A stretch of 26,997 nt of DNA from Colwellia sp. GTDB taxonomy: Bacteria > Pseudomonadota > Gammaproteobacteria > Enterobacterales > Alteromonadaceae. This document shows, in pieces, positions 14,210 to 22,948 of this stretch. The stretch spans positions 21,456-48,452 of the forward strand of contig DPHE01000048.1 in assembly GCA_003521815.1 (NCBI GenBank), in the 5' to 3' direction. A program made the translations under genes and the position numbers. Numbering within the stretch: position 1 is the first letter of the stretch; each line of letters begins with the position of its first letter. The notes under the pieces were generated by a model. The model was not told the DNA's origin. It did no database searches and was given only the letters and a program-made list of their open reading frames with translations.

Positions 14210-16006
14210 ATGGCAATAACATCAGCATCAGCAAAGCAAGAATCAAGTACTGATTTACTTGCAACCACATGGCAAAACTTTAAACGACTTCTTTCTTATG
14301 CGAAACCCTACAAACTCGGTTTTTTTGCTGCGATCGTCGGTATGTTGGGCTATGCCGCCATTGATGTATATTTTCTATCAAAATTACAACCCCTTATTGA
14401 TGACGGTTTAGCAGGCGCTAATCCTGATTTTATGAAATGGGCGCCAGTATTTGTGGTTGTGGCATTCTTTTTTCGGGGTGTTTTTCATTTTGTCGCTAAT
14501 TATTGTTTAGCTTGGGTAGGTAATCATGTGGTTACTGATTTAAAACAAAAATTATTTGAACATATTATGGCAATGCCAGTATCTTTTCATGATAAAGAAT
14601 CAACAGGCGGACTGATTTCTAAACTGACTTATGATACTGAACAAGTATTAAATTCAGTCAGTAAATCAATTTTAGTTATTGTTCAGCAAAGTGCCTTTGT
14701 TATTGGTTTAATTGGCTTGATGTTTTTTATTAGCTGGCAATTGTCAGTTATTTTCTTACTGGTTACGCCATTAATTGCCGTTATTGTTAGTATTGTCTCA
14801 AAACGTTTTCGTAAGGTCAGTAAAAACATTCAGGGGGCAATGGGAGAAGTAACAACGGCAGCAGAGCAAACGTTTAATGGCCATAAAGTTGTGGTTACTT
14901 TTGGTGGACAGTTACGAGAGTTTGCCCGTTTTGCACAAATTAATAAGCACAACCGCCATCAACGTATGAAATTAACCGCTGCCAAAGCAGCTAGCGTGCC
15001 TGTTATTCAAATTATCGCTTCATTTGCCTTAGCGTTTGTGTTTTACGCGGTCAATACTGAGAGTTTACGGGAGAGTATTTCTGCGGGTAGTTTTGTCAGT
15101 GTTATCACTTACATGACTATGCTATTAAGACCCTTGAAAATGTTAACTAATGTGAATAGTGAATTTCAAAAGGGTATGGCTGCCTGTGTTAGTATTTTTG
15201 GAGTGCTAGACCAAAAAACAGAAAACGATCAGGGCACGCTCGTGTTTGAAAAAGCACAAGGGAACATTGCCTTTAAAAATGTTGATTTTTCATATGGCGT
15301 TGTAAATGCAAAAGAAGGGGACACTAAGTGGGCTTTAAAAGATGTTTCTTTTGAATTAAAACCAGGGGAAACGCTCGCTCTTGTTGGACGCTCTGGCAGT
15401 GGTAAATCTACAGCGAGTGCATTATTGTTGCGTTTTTATGATGCTAATCGAGGTGAAATTTTAATTGATAACGTTAATATTGAGCAATACCAATTAAAAA
15501 GCTTACGACATCAATTTGCTTATGTTTCCCAACAAGTTGTTTTATTTAACGATACGCTAGCTAACAATATCGCCTACGGTAATCTAGAAGCCAGCCGAGA
15601 AGAAATCATTGAGGCAGCAAAAAGTGCCCATGTGATGGAGTTTGCCGAGCAAATGGAAAATGGGCTTGATACTAATCTTGGGGAAAATGGTGCTTTACTT
15701 TCTGGCGGACAAAGACAACGCGTCGCGATAGCGCGTGCTTTATTATGTGATGCGCCGTTTTTAATTTTAGATGAAGCAACCAGTGCTTTAGATACTGAAT
15801 CTGAACGTCATATTCAAGATGCTTTGCAAACTTTACAAAAGAATAGAACGTCTATTATTATTGCTCACCGTTTATCAACCATTGAGAACGCTGATAAAAT
15901 TATTGTCATGGAGCAAGGTGAAATTATTGAGCAAGGGGATCATCAAACATTACTTGCTAAAAAAGGTGCTTATGCCCAGTTACATAACTTCCAATTTCAA
16001 TCGTAG
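14210..16006 (+). CDS. msbA: Lipid A export ATP-binding/permease protein MsbA
   Basis: MsbA is a homodimeric ABC exporter that flips core-lipid A across the inner membrane. The 598 residues contain an N-terminal six-helix membrane domain (about 1-330; segments such as FFAAIVGMLGYAAIDVYFL and VIGLIGLMFFISWQLSVIFLL) and a C-terminal ATPase (about 355-598). ATPase motifs: Walker A GRSGSGKST (393-401, Lys399), signature LSGGQRQRV (497-505), Walker B FLILDEATSALD (Asp521, Glu522) and the switch His553 (IIAHRLST). The family length is about 580. It is the first gene of a run with lpxK, ycaR and kdsB; lpxK follows 67 bp later, the usual msbA-lpxK pairing. The start has only a loose purine-rich region (GATGAGA) upstream. 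Confidence 0.96.
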   Translation: MAITSASAKQESSTDLLATTWQNFKRLLSYAKPYKLGFFAAIVGMLGYAAIDVYFLSKLQPLIDDGLAGANPDFMKWAPVFVVVAFFFRGVFHFVANYCLAWVGNHVVTDLKQKLFEHIMAMPVSFHDKESTGGLISKLTYDTEQVLNSVSKSILVIVQQSAFVIGLIGLMFFISWQLSVIFLLVTPLIAVIVSIVSKRFRKVSKNIQGAMGEVTTAAEQTFNGHKVVVTFGGQLREFARFAQINKHNRHQRMKLTAAKAASVPVIQIIASFALAFVFYAVNTESLRESISAGSFVSVITYMTMLLRPLKMLTNVNSEFQKGMAACVSIFGVLDQKTENDQGTLVFEKAQGNIAFKNVDFSYGVVNAKEGDTKWALKDVSFELKPGETLALVGRSGSGKSTASALLLRFYDANRGEILIDNVNIEQYQLKSLRHQFAYVSQQVVLFNDTLANNIAYGNLEASREEIIEAAKSAHVMEFAEQMENGLDTNLGENGALLSGGQRQRVAIARALLCDAPFLILDEATSALDTESERHIQDALQTLQKNRTSIIIAHRLSTIENADKIIVMEQGEIIEQGDHQTLLAKKGAYAQLHNFQFQS

Positions 16007-16073
16007 TTTAATATCTAATACTGATGTTGATGTCAAAATTTAGAGTGAATCACTTTATTAATGAGCAATTACT

Positions 16074-17099
16074 ATGCGATTAATTGAAAAAGTTTGGTTT
16101 GATAACCACAGTGCAAAATGTTGGCTAGTCCCATTATTATTGCCATTGACCGCATTGTTTTTCATACTGAGTTCAATTCGACGATTTGCTTTTGGTCTAG
16201 GATTATTTAAATCTTACTCAGTGAGCAAACCCGTTATTGTTGTTGGTAACATTGGCGTTGGTGGCAATGGTAAAACGCCCGTAGTGATTCATTTAGTTGA
16301 ACTTGCTAAAACACTCGGATTTAAACCGGGCGTTATTTCACGTGGTTATGGCGGTAAAGCTGATATTTATCCTTATTCATTATCAGAGAATAGCACGACA
16401 GACCAAGCAGGTGATGAACCTGTTCTTATTTTTAAACGTTGTCAGGTTCCTGTTGTTGTGGGTAGTGATAGAGTAGTTAATGCTCAAAAGCTAATCGAGC
16501 TAGGTTGTGATCTTATTATCAGTGATGACGGCTTACAGCATTATCGTTTACAACGTGATCTAGAAATAATTGTTGTTGATGGTAAGCGTCTTTTTGGTAA
16601 TGGACTACTCTTACCGGCAGGTCCTTTGCGAGAAGGTTCTTGGCGATTAAATAGTGCAGATATTGTTATTTATAATGGTGAATGTAAAACGACAGATGAT
16701 GATTGTCAGATAAAAAATAAATCTTCATTAATGACCTTGGTTGCCACTAAATTACGTCATATTCAAACAGATGAAGAGGTTAGCTTAACCGAATTTTTAT
16801 CAAATAATGCTAAGGTAAATGCCATTGCAGGTATTGGCTCACCACAACGTTTTTTCGATACATTACAAAATTTAGGTTTCAATTTAGAAAATCAAAAAGG
16901 TTTTGTAGATCATAAAAATTTCACGTCTAATGACTTTATGCCATTTAAAAATGATTTACCGCTATTAATGACTGAGAAAGATGCGGTAAAATGTCAAAAA
17001 TTCACACAAAGCAACTGGTGGTATTTACCCGTTGCTGCGCAGTTTTCAGAGCAAGATGAACAAGTATTGAGACAACATATTAAGCAGTTAGCCTCATAA
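16074..17099 (+). CDS. lpxK: Tetraacyldisaccharide 4'-kinase LpxK
   Basis: LpxK phosphorylates the 4' position of the tetraacyl disaccharide precursor to give lipid IVA, the sixth step of lipid A synthesis, at the inner face of the inner membrane. The 341-residue protein has one N-terminal membrane-associated helix (about 17-34, LVPLLLPLTALFFILSSI), the P-loop VVGNIGVGGNGKTPV (about 56-70), GVISRGYGG, TTDQAGDEPVL, and ISDDGLQHYRLQRDLEIIVVDG, all characteristic of LpxK. The length is slightly above the E. coli enzyme (328). It lies between msbA and ycaR on the same strand. The ribosome binding site is weak, which suggests translation is modest or partly coupled. Confidence 0.97.
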   Translation: MRLIEKVWFDNHSAKCWLVPLLLPLTALFFILSSIRRFAFGLGLFKSYSVSKPVIVVGNIGVGGNGKTPVVIHLVELAKTLGFKPGVISRGYGGKADIYPYSLSENSTTDQAGDEPVLIFKRCQVPVVVGSDRVVNAQKLIELGCDLIISDDGLQHYRLQRDLEIIVVDGKRLFGNGLLLPAGPLREGSWRLNSADIVIYNGECKTTDDDCQIKNKSSLMTLVATKLRHIQTDEEVSLTEFLSNNAKVNAIAGIGSPQRFFDTLQNLGFNLENQKGFVDHKNFTSNDFMPFKNDLPLLMTEKDAVKCQKFTQSNWWYLPVAAQFSEQDEQVLRQHIKQLAS

Positions 17100-17156
17100 A
17101 TAACAATACTGTAAATAAATAATAAAACTCCAAAATAAAATTAAGAGAATAAAATA

Positions 17157-17357
17157 ATGGCCTTCGATACAAAATTAATGGAAATATTGGCTTGTCCTGT
17201 ATGTAAAGGTAAGCTTGATTACGATAAAACTCAACAAGAGCTTATTTGTAAATTTGATAAATTAGCTTATGCCATAGATAAAGATATTCCGGTGCTTTTA
17301 GAAAATGAAGCTCGACACATCGCTTTTGATAATAAAACCGCTGAACGGGAATCATAA
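17157..17357 (+). CDS. ycaR: Trm112 family protein YcaR
   Basis: This is a 66-residue small zinc-ribbon-like protein of the Trm112/UPF0434 family. It has LMEILACPVCKGKLDYD with the CPxC knuckle at Cys13 and Cys16, then ELICKFDKLAYAIDKDIPVLLENEAR with one further Cys at 31. As in E. coli YcaR, the second cysteine pair of the classical Trm112 is incomplete. The eukaryotic relative activates methyltransferases; the bacterial role is not established. It lies between lpxK and kdsB, its usual place in Gammaproteobacteria, and its stop is 4 bp before the kdsB start, so the two are almost certainly translated from one message. Confidence 0.95.
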   Translation: MAFDTKLMEILACPVCKGKLDYDKTQQELICKFDKLAYAIDKDIPVLLENEARHIAFDNKTAERES

Positions 17358-17361
17358 AAAT

Positions 17362-18201
17362 ATGACAAGTGCTACTTTGGCGAATACTTCTTTTGTGGTT
17401 GTTATTCCAGCTCGATATCAATCATCCCGGTTACTGGGCAAAGTATTAGCTGATATCGGTGGTAAGCCCATGATCCAATGGGTTGTTGAAAAAGCGCAAC
17501 TCAGTGGTGCGAGTAAAGTCATTGTCGCAACCGATAATGATGAAGTAGAACAAGTAGTAAAGGCCTTTGGTGGTGAAGTGTGTAAAACACGTGCAGATCA
17601 CCAATCAGGTACTGAGCGTTTGGCTGAGGTGATGGAGCAATATCAGTTTAGTGATAATGAAATTATTGTTAATGTACAAGGAGATGAGCCTTTTATTCCC
17701 CCAGAGAATATCGCGCAAGTAGCCAATAATTTAGCACATCAGCATAGTGACGCGATGGATGAAACCCCTCGTGATATTATTCATCGAGAAGGTAAAATAT
17801 CTCGTATGTCGACTTTAGCGATTAATATCGATTCAGTTGATGAAGCGTTTAATGCTAACGCGGTAAAAGTGATAACTGATAAAGATGGTTATGCGCTTTA
17901 CTTTAGCCGAGCGACAATTCCCTATGATCGTAATCGTTTCCTTAATAATACACAGATAGACAATATAGGTGAATTTTATTTACGTCATGTTGGTATATAT
18001 GCTTATCGCGCAGGCTTTATTAAAGATTATGTTAACTGGCCAACGAGCCAATTAGAGCAAGTTGAAGCGCTTGAGCAATTGAGAGTGCTTTATCAGGGTG
18101 AGAATATTCATGTTGCTGTGGCAAAAGTTAATGTGCCCGTTGAAGGGGTTGATACACCTGAAGACTTGGTAAAAGCTAGAGCTTACGCAGCGAGTTTATA
18201 A
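17362..18201 (+). CDS. kdsB: 3-deoxy-manno-octulosonate cytidylyltransferase (CMP-Kdo synthetase)
   Basis: KdsB activates Kdo with CTP to CMP-Kdo for attachment to lipid A. The 279-residue form begins MTSATLANTSFVVVIPARYQSSRLLGKVLADIGGKPMIQWV, where the nucleotide-binding motif IPARYxSxRLxGK is clear. Further motifs are VATDNDEV, NVQGDEPFIPPENI, YFSRATIPYDRNR and HVGIYAYRAGFI. I chose the ATG at 17362, which leaves a short leader before SFVVVIPAR; an in-frame ATG at 17305 would overlap ycaR by 53 bases and add 19 unrelated residues. The 4-bp spacing to ycaR supports translational coupling. It follows lpxK and ycaR, placing lipid A and Kdo functions in one transcript. Confidence 0.97.
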   Translation: MTSATLANTSFVVVIPARYQSSRLLGKVLADIGGKPMIQWVVEKAQLSGASKVIVATDNDEVEQVVKAFGGEVCKTRADHQSGTERLAEVMEQYQFSDNEIIVNVQGDEPFIPPENIAQVANNLAHQHSDAMDETPRDIIHREGKISRMSTLAINIDSVDEAFNANAVKVITDKDGYALYFSRATIPYDRNRFLNNTQIDNIGEFYLRHVGIYAYRAGFIKDYVNWPTSQLEQVEALEQLRVLYQGENIHVAVAKVNVPVEGVDTPEDLVKARAYAASL

Positions 18202-18245
18202 GCGTTACGAACGATGATTAATATTATTACAGGTTAGAGAAAATT

Positions 18246-19400
18246 ATGTTTACCTTAGATTTAAACCAAATGAGCCAGAATGAGTTCTTAACAAAGTATT
18301 GGCAAAAGAAGCCTGTTGTAATAAAACAAGGATTTAAAAACTTTGTCGATCCTATATCGCCGGATGAATTAGCCGGTTTAGCGATGGAAGAAACAGTACA
18401 GTCGCGCTTGGTTTATAAAAAAGATGAAAAATGGCAAGCTGACTTTGGCCCCTTTGAAAAATATGAGCATCTTGGTGATAGTAACTGGTCATTAGTTGTA
18501 CAAGCCTTAGATAACTTTAGCGAAGAAGCCGCAGCGTTAATTGAACCTTTTCGGTTTATACCTCACTGGCGTTTAGATGACTTAATGGCAAGCTTTGCCA
18601 CCAAGGGGGGCAGTGTTGGTCCTCACGTTGACAATTATGATGTGTTTATTTGCCAAGGCTCAGGTAAGCGGCATTGGCGTGTTGGTGCTAACAGCAAACA
18701 GGCTGAAGTGATTGCTCATGAGGCGCTGCTACATGTTGAAGCTTTCGAAGCGATTATTGATGTGGTATTAGAGCCGGGAGATATTATTTATATTCCACCA
18801 GGCTTTCCTCATGAAGGTATTGCATTAGAGCCATCAATGAGTTTTTCTGTTGGTTTTCGTGCTAATTCTACTGTGAGCTTATTAAGCGCCTTAGCCGATC
18901 ACCTAATTGATAATGAATTAGGAGCAGAGCTACTTGAAGATGCTGATCGTCAAGCTATTACTCACAGCGGCGAAATCACTAATAATGATTACCATCGTAT
19001 TAAAAGTCAGTTAACTAACTTACTTGAAAATGAGCAAGTATTTAAAGGCTTTGTCGGTACATTTTTAACCAATGCCAAACATGAATTAGACCTGATGCCT
19101 AGTGACGAACCGTTTTCGCGTGACGAAGTCTCTGAGTTACTTACTATTCACGGTATTAAGCGTTTAGGGGGTCTTAGAGCTTTTTATTTTGAAGACACGA
19201 TTAACGATGGTGTTTGTTATATCAATGGTGAACAGAAGACTTTTTCTAGTGATATTGCGCCTGTGATTAAATTATTATGTGATCAATGCATCGTAACTCC
19301 AGATGAATTAGCACCTTGGTGTGATAATGATGAATTTCTGTCTTTAATGATAGAAGTACTTAATCAAGGTTTTTGGTTTTGGGTTGAGGCAAGTGAGTAA
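18246..19400 (+). CDS. roxA: JmjC/cupin oxygenase RoxA (YcfD), ribosomal protein L16 arginine hydroxylase
   Basis: The 384-residue protein resembles E. coli YcfD/RoxA, an Fe(II)- and 2-oxoglutarate-dependent oxygenase that hydroxylates an arginine of ribosomal protein L16. Visible parts: an N-terminal FLTKYWQKKPVVIKQGF, the cupin/JmjC core with metal ligands His127 and Asp129 (SVGPHVDNYDVFI) and His189 (IPPGFPHEGIALEP), and SFSVGFRANS after it. The C-terminal third (about 230-384) would be the dimerisation and winged-helix regions. It follows kdsB by 44 bp and precedes rsuA by 17 bp, so it shares a message with another ribosome-modifying gene. The substrate assignment is by family, not shown here. 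Confidence 0.9.
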   Translation: MFTLDLNQMSQNEFLTKYWQKKPVVIKQGFKNFVDPISPDELAGLAMEETVQSRLVYKKDEKWQADFGPFEKYEHLGDSNWSLVVQALDNFSEEAAALIEPFRFIPHWRLDDLMASFATKGGSVGPHVDNYDVFICQGSGKRHWRVGANSKQAEVIAHEALLHVEAFEAIIDVVLEPGDIIYIPPGFPHEGIALEPSMSFSVGFRANSTVSLLSALADHLIDNELGAELLEDADRQAITHSGEITNNDYHRIKSQLTNLLENEQVFKGFVGTFLTNAKHELDLMPSDEPFSRDEVSELLTIHGIKRLGGLRAFYFEDTINDGVCYINGEQKTFSSDIAPVIKLLCDQCIVTPDELAPWCDNDEFLSLMIEVLNQGFWFWVEASE

Positions 19401-19404
19401 CCGT

Positions 19405-19420
19405 GAGGATTTAAACATTG
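19405..19420 (+). promoter_or_regulatory. Ribosome binding site that fixes a TTG start for rsuA
   Basis: GAGGA at 19405-19409 is followed after 8 bases by TTG at 19418-19420, which opens the conserved sequence MRLDKFI. An in-frame TAA at 19412-19414 rules out any start further upstream, so initiation at TTG is essentially forced. Confidence 0.8.
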
Positions 19421-20146
19421 CGCTTAGATAAGTTTATTTGTAAAAGTACTGAATTAACGCGAAGTGAAGCAAAAAAGTTACTTAAAAGTGGTGAAGTTCG
19501 TGTTAATGGTGATATTGAAAAAAATCCCTCTATGCAGGTGCATGAAAATAATAACATTGAAATTGATGGCCAAACGTTAACAGCACGTGGCTCACGTTAT
19601 TTTATGTTGCATAAAGTAGCTGATACTATTTGTTCTAATGTTGATGAAGGCTATCCATCGGTTTTGAATTTTATTGATGTTGATAAAGCCTTTGATTTGC
19701 ACATCGCAGGGCGTTTGGACGCTGACACCACAGGCTTAGTATTAATTACTGATGATGGCCGTTGGTCGCATAATGTTATTTCACCAAAAAAAGAATGCCA
19801 AAAAGTGTATCGGGTATGGCTTAGAAATCCAATAACTGTTGAAAAGTCAGTTGCACTTATTGAGCAGTTTTCTCAAGGCATACAATTACAAGGTGAGTCG
19901 TCGTTAACTAAACCGGCTATTTTAACATTAGTGACAGATACTGATGTTGAAAATGAAGTACTGTTAACGATTATAGAAGGGAGATATCATCAAGTAAAAC
20001 GTATGTTTGCTGCAGTAGGAAATAGAGTTATAGGGTTACATCGAGAGCAAATTGGCGCACTTAAATTAGCTAATTTAGCGCCGGGTAAATGGCGTAGCTT
20101 AACCGAAGATGAAATAACGTTGTTCCAGGATTCATCGTTAACTTGA
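19418..20146 (+). CDS. rsuA: 16S rRNA pseudouridine(516) synthase RsuA
   Basis: RsuA isomerises uridine 516 of 16S rRNA to pseudouridine. The 242-residue protein has an N-terminal S4 RNA-binding domain (1-58, LDKFICKSTELTRSEAKKLLKSGEVRVNGD) and a catalytic domain with AGRLDADTTGLVLITDDG, in which Asp101 is the catalytic aspartate, then KVYRVWL and the C-terminal EGRYHQVKRMFAAVGNRVIGLHR. The pattern TTDDG..WSH..ISP fits RsuA better than RluB, RluE or RluF. Translation starts at TTG. It is the last gene of the msbA-to-rsuA run and is followed by a strong hairpin with a T run. Confidence 0.93.
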   Translation: MRLDKFICKSTELTRSEAKKLLKSGEVRVNGDIEKNPSMQVHENNNIEIDGQTLTARGSRYFMLHKVADTICSNVDEGYPSVLNFIDVDKAFDLHIAGRLDADTTGLVLITDDGRWSHNVISPKKECQKVYRVWLRNPITVEKSVALIEQFSQGIQLQGESSLTKPAILTLVTDTDVENEVLLTIIEGRYHQVKRMFAAVGNRVIGLHREQIGALKLANLAPGKWRSLTEDEITLFQDSSLT

Positions 20147-20200
20147 ACAACGTAGAAGCGCTACATGTATTATGTTCTAAATAGTATTATAGTTGAATGT

Positions 20201-20237
20201 TGTAGTAGTTGAGTTTGTATAGAGCTACTACATTTTT
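20201..20237 (+). terminator. Rho-independent terminator after rsuA
   Basis: TGTAGTAG (20201-20208) pairs with CTACTACA (20225-20232) and is directly followed by TTTTT at 20233-20237. It lies about 55 bp past the rsuA stop. On the minus strand no T run follows, so it serves the plus-strand operon. Confidence 0.7.
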
Positions 20238-20262
20238 AACCATTTATATTGCTAGACATTAG

Positions 20263-20553
20263 TTACTTAGCTTTATTTGATGCATTGAATTTAGCTAATT
20301 GCTCATCAGTTGCTGGCAACTGATGCTTTTCTTTCCAATCACCATAAGGCATGCCGTAAACTTGCTCGCGGGCAGTATCTATATCAACATTAACGCCTAG
20401 CTTTTCAGCTTCGTCTATGGTCCATTTACTAAAACAATTTCGACAAAAGCCTGCTAAGTTCATAAGCTCTATGTTTTGCACATCTTTACGATCATCTAAA
20501 TGAGCTAATAAGCGGCGAAAGACGGCTGCTTGAATTTCAATTTCTTTATTCAT
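20263..20553 (-). CDS. DUF1244 family protein
   Basis: This is a 96-residue soluble protein matching DUF1244 by AAVFRRLLAHLDDRKDVQNIELMNLAGFCRNCFSKW, where two cysteines in CRNC are the family hallmark, and then YGMPYGDWKEKHQ. The cysteines could bind metal or act in redox, but no function is established. An AGGA ribosome binding site stands 6 bases before the ATG and overlaps the end of the upstream lipoprotein gene, whose stop codon is only about 11 bp away, so the two are probably one transcript. It converges on rsuA. Confidence 0.87.
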   Translation of the reverse strand: MNKEIEIQAAVFRRLLAHLDDRKDVQNIELMNLAGFCRNCFSKWTIDEAEKLGVNVDIDTAREQVYGMPYGDWKEKHQLPATDEQLAKFNASNKAK

Positions 20554-20564
20554 GGGTATCCTAT

Positions 20565-22475
20565 TTAATGTTTAGGTAAGATTTTTTGGTAATATCGATA
20601 AGGCACCGGTGCTATTTGATTTTGCTTAGTTGTTGTGTCTACATTTTTAATTTTTTTTATGCTACGTATTGATAATCGGCTTATGGTTAAGTTTTTTAAC
20701 CAATCATGTCCCTCGGTCATGTCAATAGGGATAGGCACAACCGTTAAGGCGCTGTTGCTATCAAATGCAGGTAAAACTCTGCTAGCAGTAAAGGCTATTC
20801 TAGGTTTAATGTCTTCTTCGCCTATGCGACCTCTTTGTCCCCAAGTAACAATATAATCTTGAGCGCTAATATTATCACCCGTTGGTTTAGTTGTTATCGC
20901 AATATCGCGAAATACTTGAAAGCGATTTTGCATCATTAACTCTTCAAACAACATGGCATAATCTTCACGAAGACTTGAATAAGCATAAAAGTCAGTGGCG
21001 GTATCAGGGCTAAAGACGTTTTTGATATCGGAAGATTGATAAGATTTTTGCGTCGCAGTAGCTAGCTTACCAGAAAAACTAACTTGCGCTAAACCTCGCA
21101 TTTTTTGGCTTTGTAATGGCAAGGAAATTGATAATTGATCTGACTCAAAACTGGTATTGGTTGCGGCGTCTAATATGCGAGTTTGTTCATTGTGAGTAAA
21201 CCACTCAGTACTCGGGAAAAAGTCATTTGCATGCGCAAGTTCGTGATATAGCAGCGAAGCTAAACGATAAAATCCATCGTTGCTAGTACGGGTTACCCTT
21301 TGCTCTTTACTAAAATAGCGGTTGGCATACTGGTTATCTTTTACATAACGCCATGGCATGGAAAACTGAAGGTCGTTGCCAAAATGGGTACGAAAATCAG
21401 GCGCCTCATTTATGGTGTCGCGCTCTTGTGGCGTTAACCAAAAGTTTTCAGCATCTAAATAAATTGCTCCTGTCGCTGCCCAATAAAAAGAAGGGCGTAT
21501 ATCATAAGAAATGACAATGGCGGTGGTTGCCCGAAGTAATCGTTTAAAGTCATTGTGATTATCATTATTAATGAGAAAATCTTTAAAGCGATCTCCCATC
21601 CATTGATGCGATACAACCACTCTATCCATAATGTGATTTACTGAGAGATAGTCATTTTCTTGAGCAAGTAAGGGTAAGCTAGATAAGGTACAAGAGCTAC
21701 TTAAGGTATTGCTATAAACACAATTCACCAAACTTTCGGCATAAGGGCCATCACTATTATAAGGAACAACGTGAGCAGTTCGCTCATCAAAATAGGCATT
21801 GCTTGCTATTACGGGTGCAGGCTCCACTAAAATAGCCACATGATCAGTAAACGTTTGTTCACCGTCAGATGCTGAAATTTTAAAAATAAGTATCGTGTCT
21901 TTATTTACTTTAGGGGCATTGAAAAATATCGCTAAACTATCTAGGGTATTTGTTTCACTGAAGTTGACGCTTGGCCCTGAAATTTGCTCCCATTGCAATG
22001 TATCCGTCACTATAGAGGCGCTTAGTGTTGTACGTAATGACACTTTCTTTTCACTTAATACAGCGTGACTTAGACGTGCTGCAATTTTATTTGTGGTTTC
22101 ACTAATCTTGATTGTTTGGCTTAATGTTTGGCTTGTACCATCATTAACAGAAAAATTGACAGTAAAACTGTAATCACCTGATGTGTCTGGGGTAAAAGTA
22201 ATTACTTTAGAGTTTTTAGCCAATAAGGTGACGTTTTCACCGGCAGTTTGTTGCCAGTTAATATTACTGAGTTCATCGTCTGGGTAAAATAATATGAGCT
22301 CAACACTTTGATTAGTCGATAACTCAGTGTCAATAACAAGGATTTTATTTGTATCTACATTTAGATTAACAGGTGTGTTTTTATTTGAATGGCCATTACA
22401 AGCGGTTAAGGCTAATCCTGTTATTATAAGAGAATAAATGAATACTTTATTAATACGATGCTTCTTATACGCCAT
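20565..22475 (-). CDS. Large lipoprotein with Ig/PKD-like repeats and an HELAH zinc-protease motif
   Basis: I do not recognise this gene. The 636-residue protein (counted from the second of two ATGs) has a lipoprotein signal: basic KKHRINK, a hydrophobic stretch, then the lipobox LTAC at about Cys26. Two beta-rich repeats follow, about 40-130 (INWQQTAGENVTL ... YSFTVNFSVNDG) and 140-225 (LQWEQISGPSVNF ... FKISASDGEQTFTDHVA), in the style of PKD or REJ domains. The rest (about 230-636) contains YHELAHANDFF (HExxH at about 412-416 in the longer numbering) and REDYAMLFEE about 90 residues later (Glu near 505), a plausible third zinc ligand. This suggests a surface or periplasmic metallopeptidase-like protein; activity is inferred only. 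Start choice: the AAGGAG site is 3 bases from the first ATG (22478) but 6 from the second (22475). It precedes the DUF1244 gene by about 11 bp. Confidence 0.8.
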   Translation of the reverse strand: MAYKKHRINKVFIYSLIITGLALTACNGHSNKNTPVNLNVDTNKILVIDTELSTNQSVELILFYPDDELSNINWQQTAGENVTLLAKNSKVITFTPDTSGDYSFTVNFSVNDGTSQTLSQTIKISETTNKIAARLSHAVLSEKKVSLRTTLSASIVTDTLQWEQISGPSVNFSETNTLDSLAIFFNAPKVNKDTILIFKISASDGEQTFTDHVAILVEPAPVIASNAYFDERTAHVVPYNSDGPYAESLVNCVYSNTLSSSCTLSSLPLLAQENDYLSVNHIMDRVVVSHQWMGDRFKDFLINNDNHNDFKRLLRATTAIVISYDIRPSFYWAATGAIYLDAENFWLTPQERDTINEAPDFRTHFGNDLQFSMPWRYVKDNQYANRYFSKEQRVTRTSNDGFYRLASLLYHELAHANDFFPSTEWFTHNEQTRILDAATNTSFESDQLSISLPLQSQKMRGLAQVSFSGKLATATQKSYQSSDIKNVFSPDTATDFYAYSSLREDYAMLFEELMMQNRFQVFRDIAITTKPTGDNISAQDYIVTWGQRGRIGEEDIKPRIAFTASRVLPAFDSNSALTVVPIPIDMTEGHDWLKNLTISRLSIRSIKKIKNVDTTTKQNQIAPVPYRYYQKILPKH

Positions 22476-22540
22476 CATATTCTCCTTAATACATATATAT
22501 GAATAACAGGTGCCTTATTTTACTGTAAATTTTATTTATC

Positions 22541-22927
22541 TTACTTCTTTTTTCTAATACTAAGACCGAGCTCTTGTCCTCTATATTTAGCATAATAACT
22601 GCAGCCCAAAAACATCATGGTTGCAAAAATAAGCTCTAGTATTGCCCAGACCATATCGTTTGGTAATATCCATAGTGTGGTTAAACTATGTAAGAAATAA
22701 ATAAGTACAATGAAATTTGCCCAAGCATAAGTAAATGGGTTGCCTTGTAACAGCCCTTTTAACGGAAACAGTAACGGTAAGATAAATAGTAATAGCGTTG
22801 TTGAAGCACTTAACCCCTCACTAGGAGATAATACTAATAACCATAAAGGCATAAAAAAAAGTAAAGAAAAATAACCGAATAGTGCTATTTTTTTTAAATT
22901 ATTGGTGGAAATTTTTTGTTTTTTCAT
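22541..22927 (-). CDS. DUF2069 membrane protein
   Basis: This is a 128-residue integral membrane protein. It has four hydrophobic segments at about residues 12-33, 41-57, 66-85 and 91-110, with basic ends (KKQKISTNNLKK, and RKKK at the C-terminus). The sequence LLFPLKGLLQGNPFTYAWANFIVLIYFLHSLTTLW followed by YYAKYRGQELGL is the DUF2069 signature. Function is unknown. It starts 21 bp after the end of the ArsC-like gene and likely shares its transcript; from memory this pairing with the YfgD-type ArsC recurs in related genomes. A 65-bp gap separates it from the lipoprotein gene. Confidence 0.83.
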   Translation of the reverse strand: MKKQKISTNNLKKIALFGYFSLLFFMPLWLLVLSPSEGLSASTTLLLFILPLLFPLKGLLQGNPFTYAWANFIVLIYFLHSLTTLWILPNDMVWAILELIFATMMFLGCSYYAKYRGQELGLSIRKKK

Positions 22928-22948
22928 TTGTTAGAATTACCTATTAAA

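Noticed and set aside
17305..17361. Longer kdsB start overlapping ycaR
   Set aside because: The extra 19 residues do not resemble KdsB, and the ATG at 17362 is correctly placed 4 bp after ycaR.
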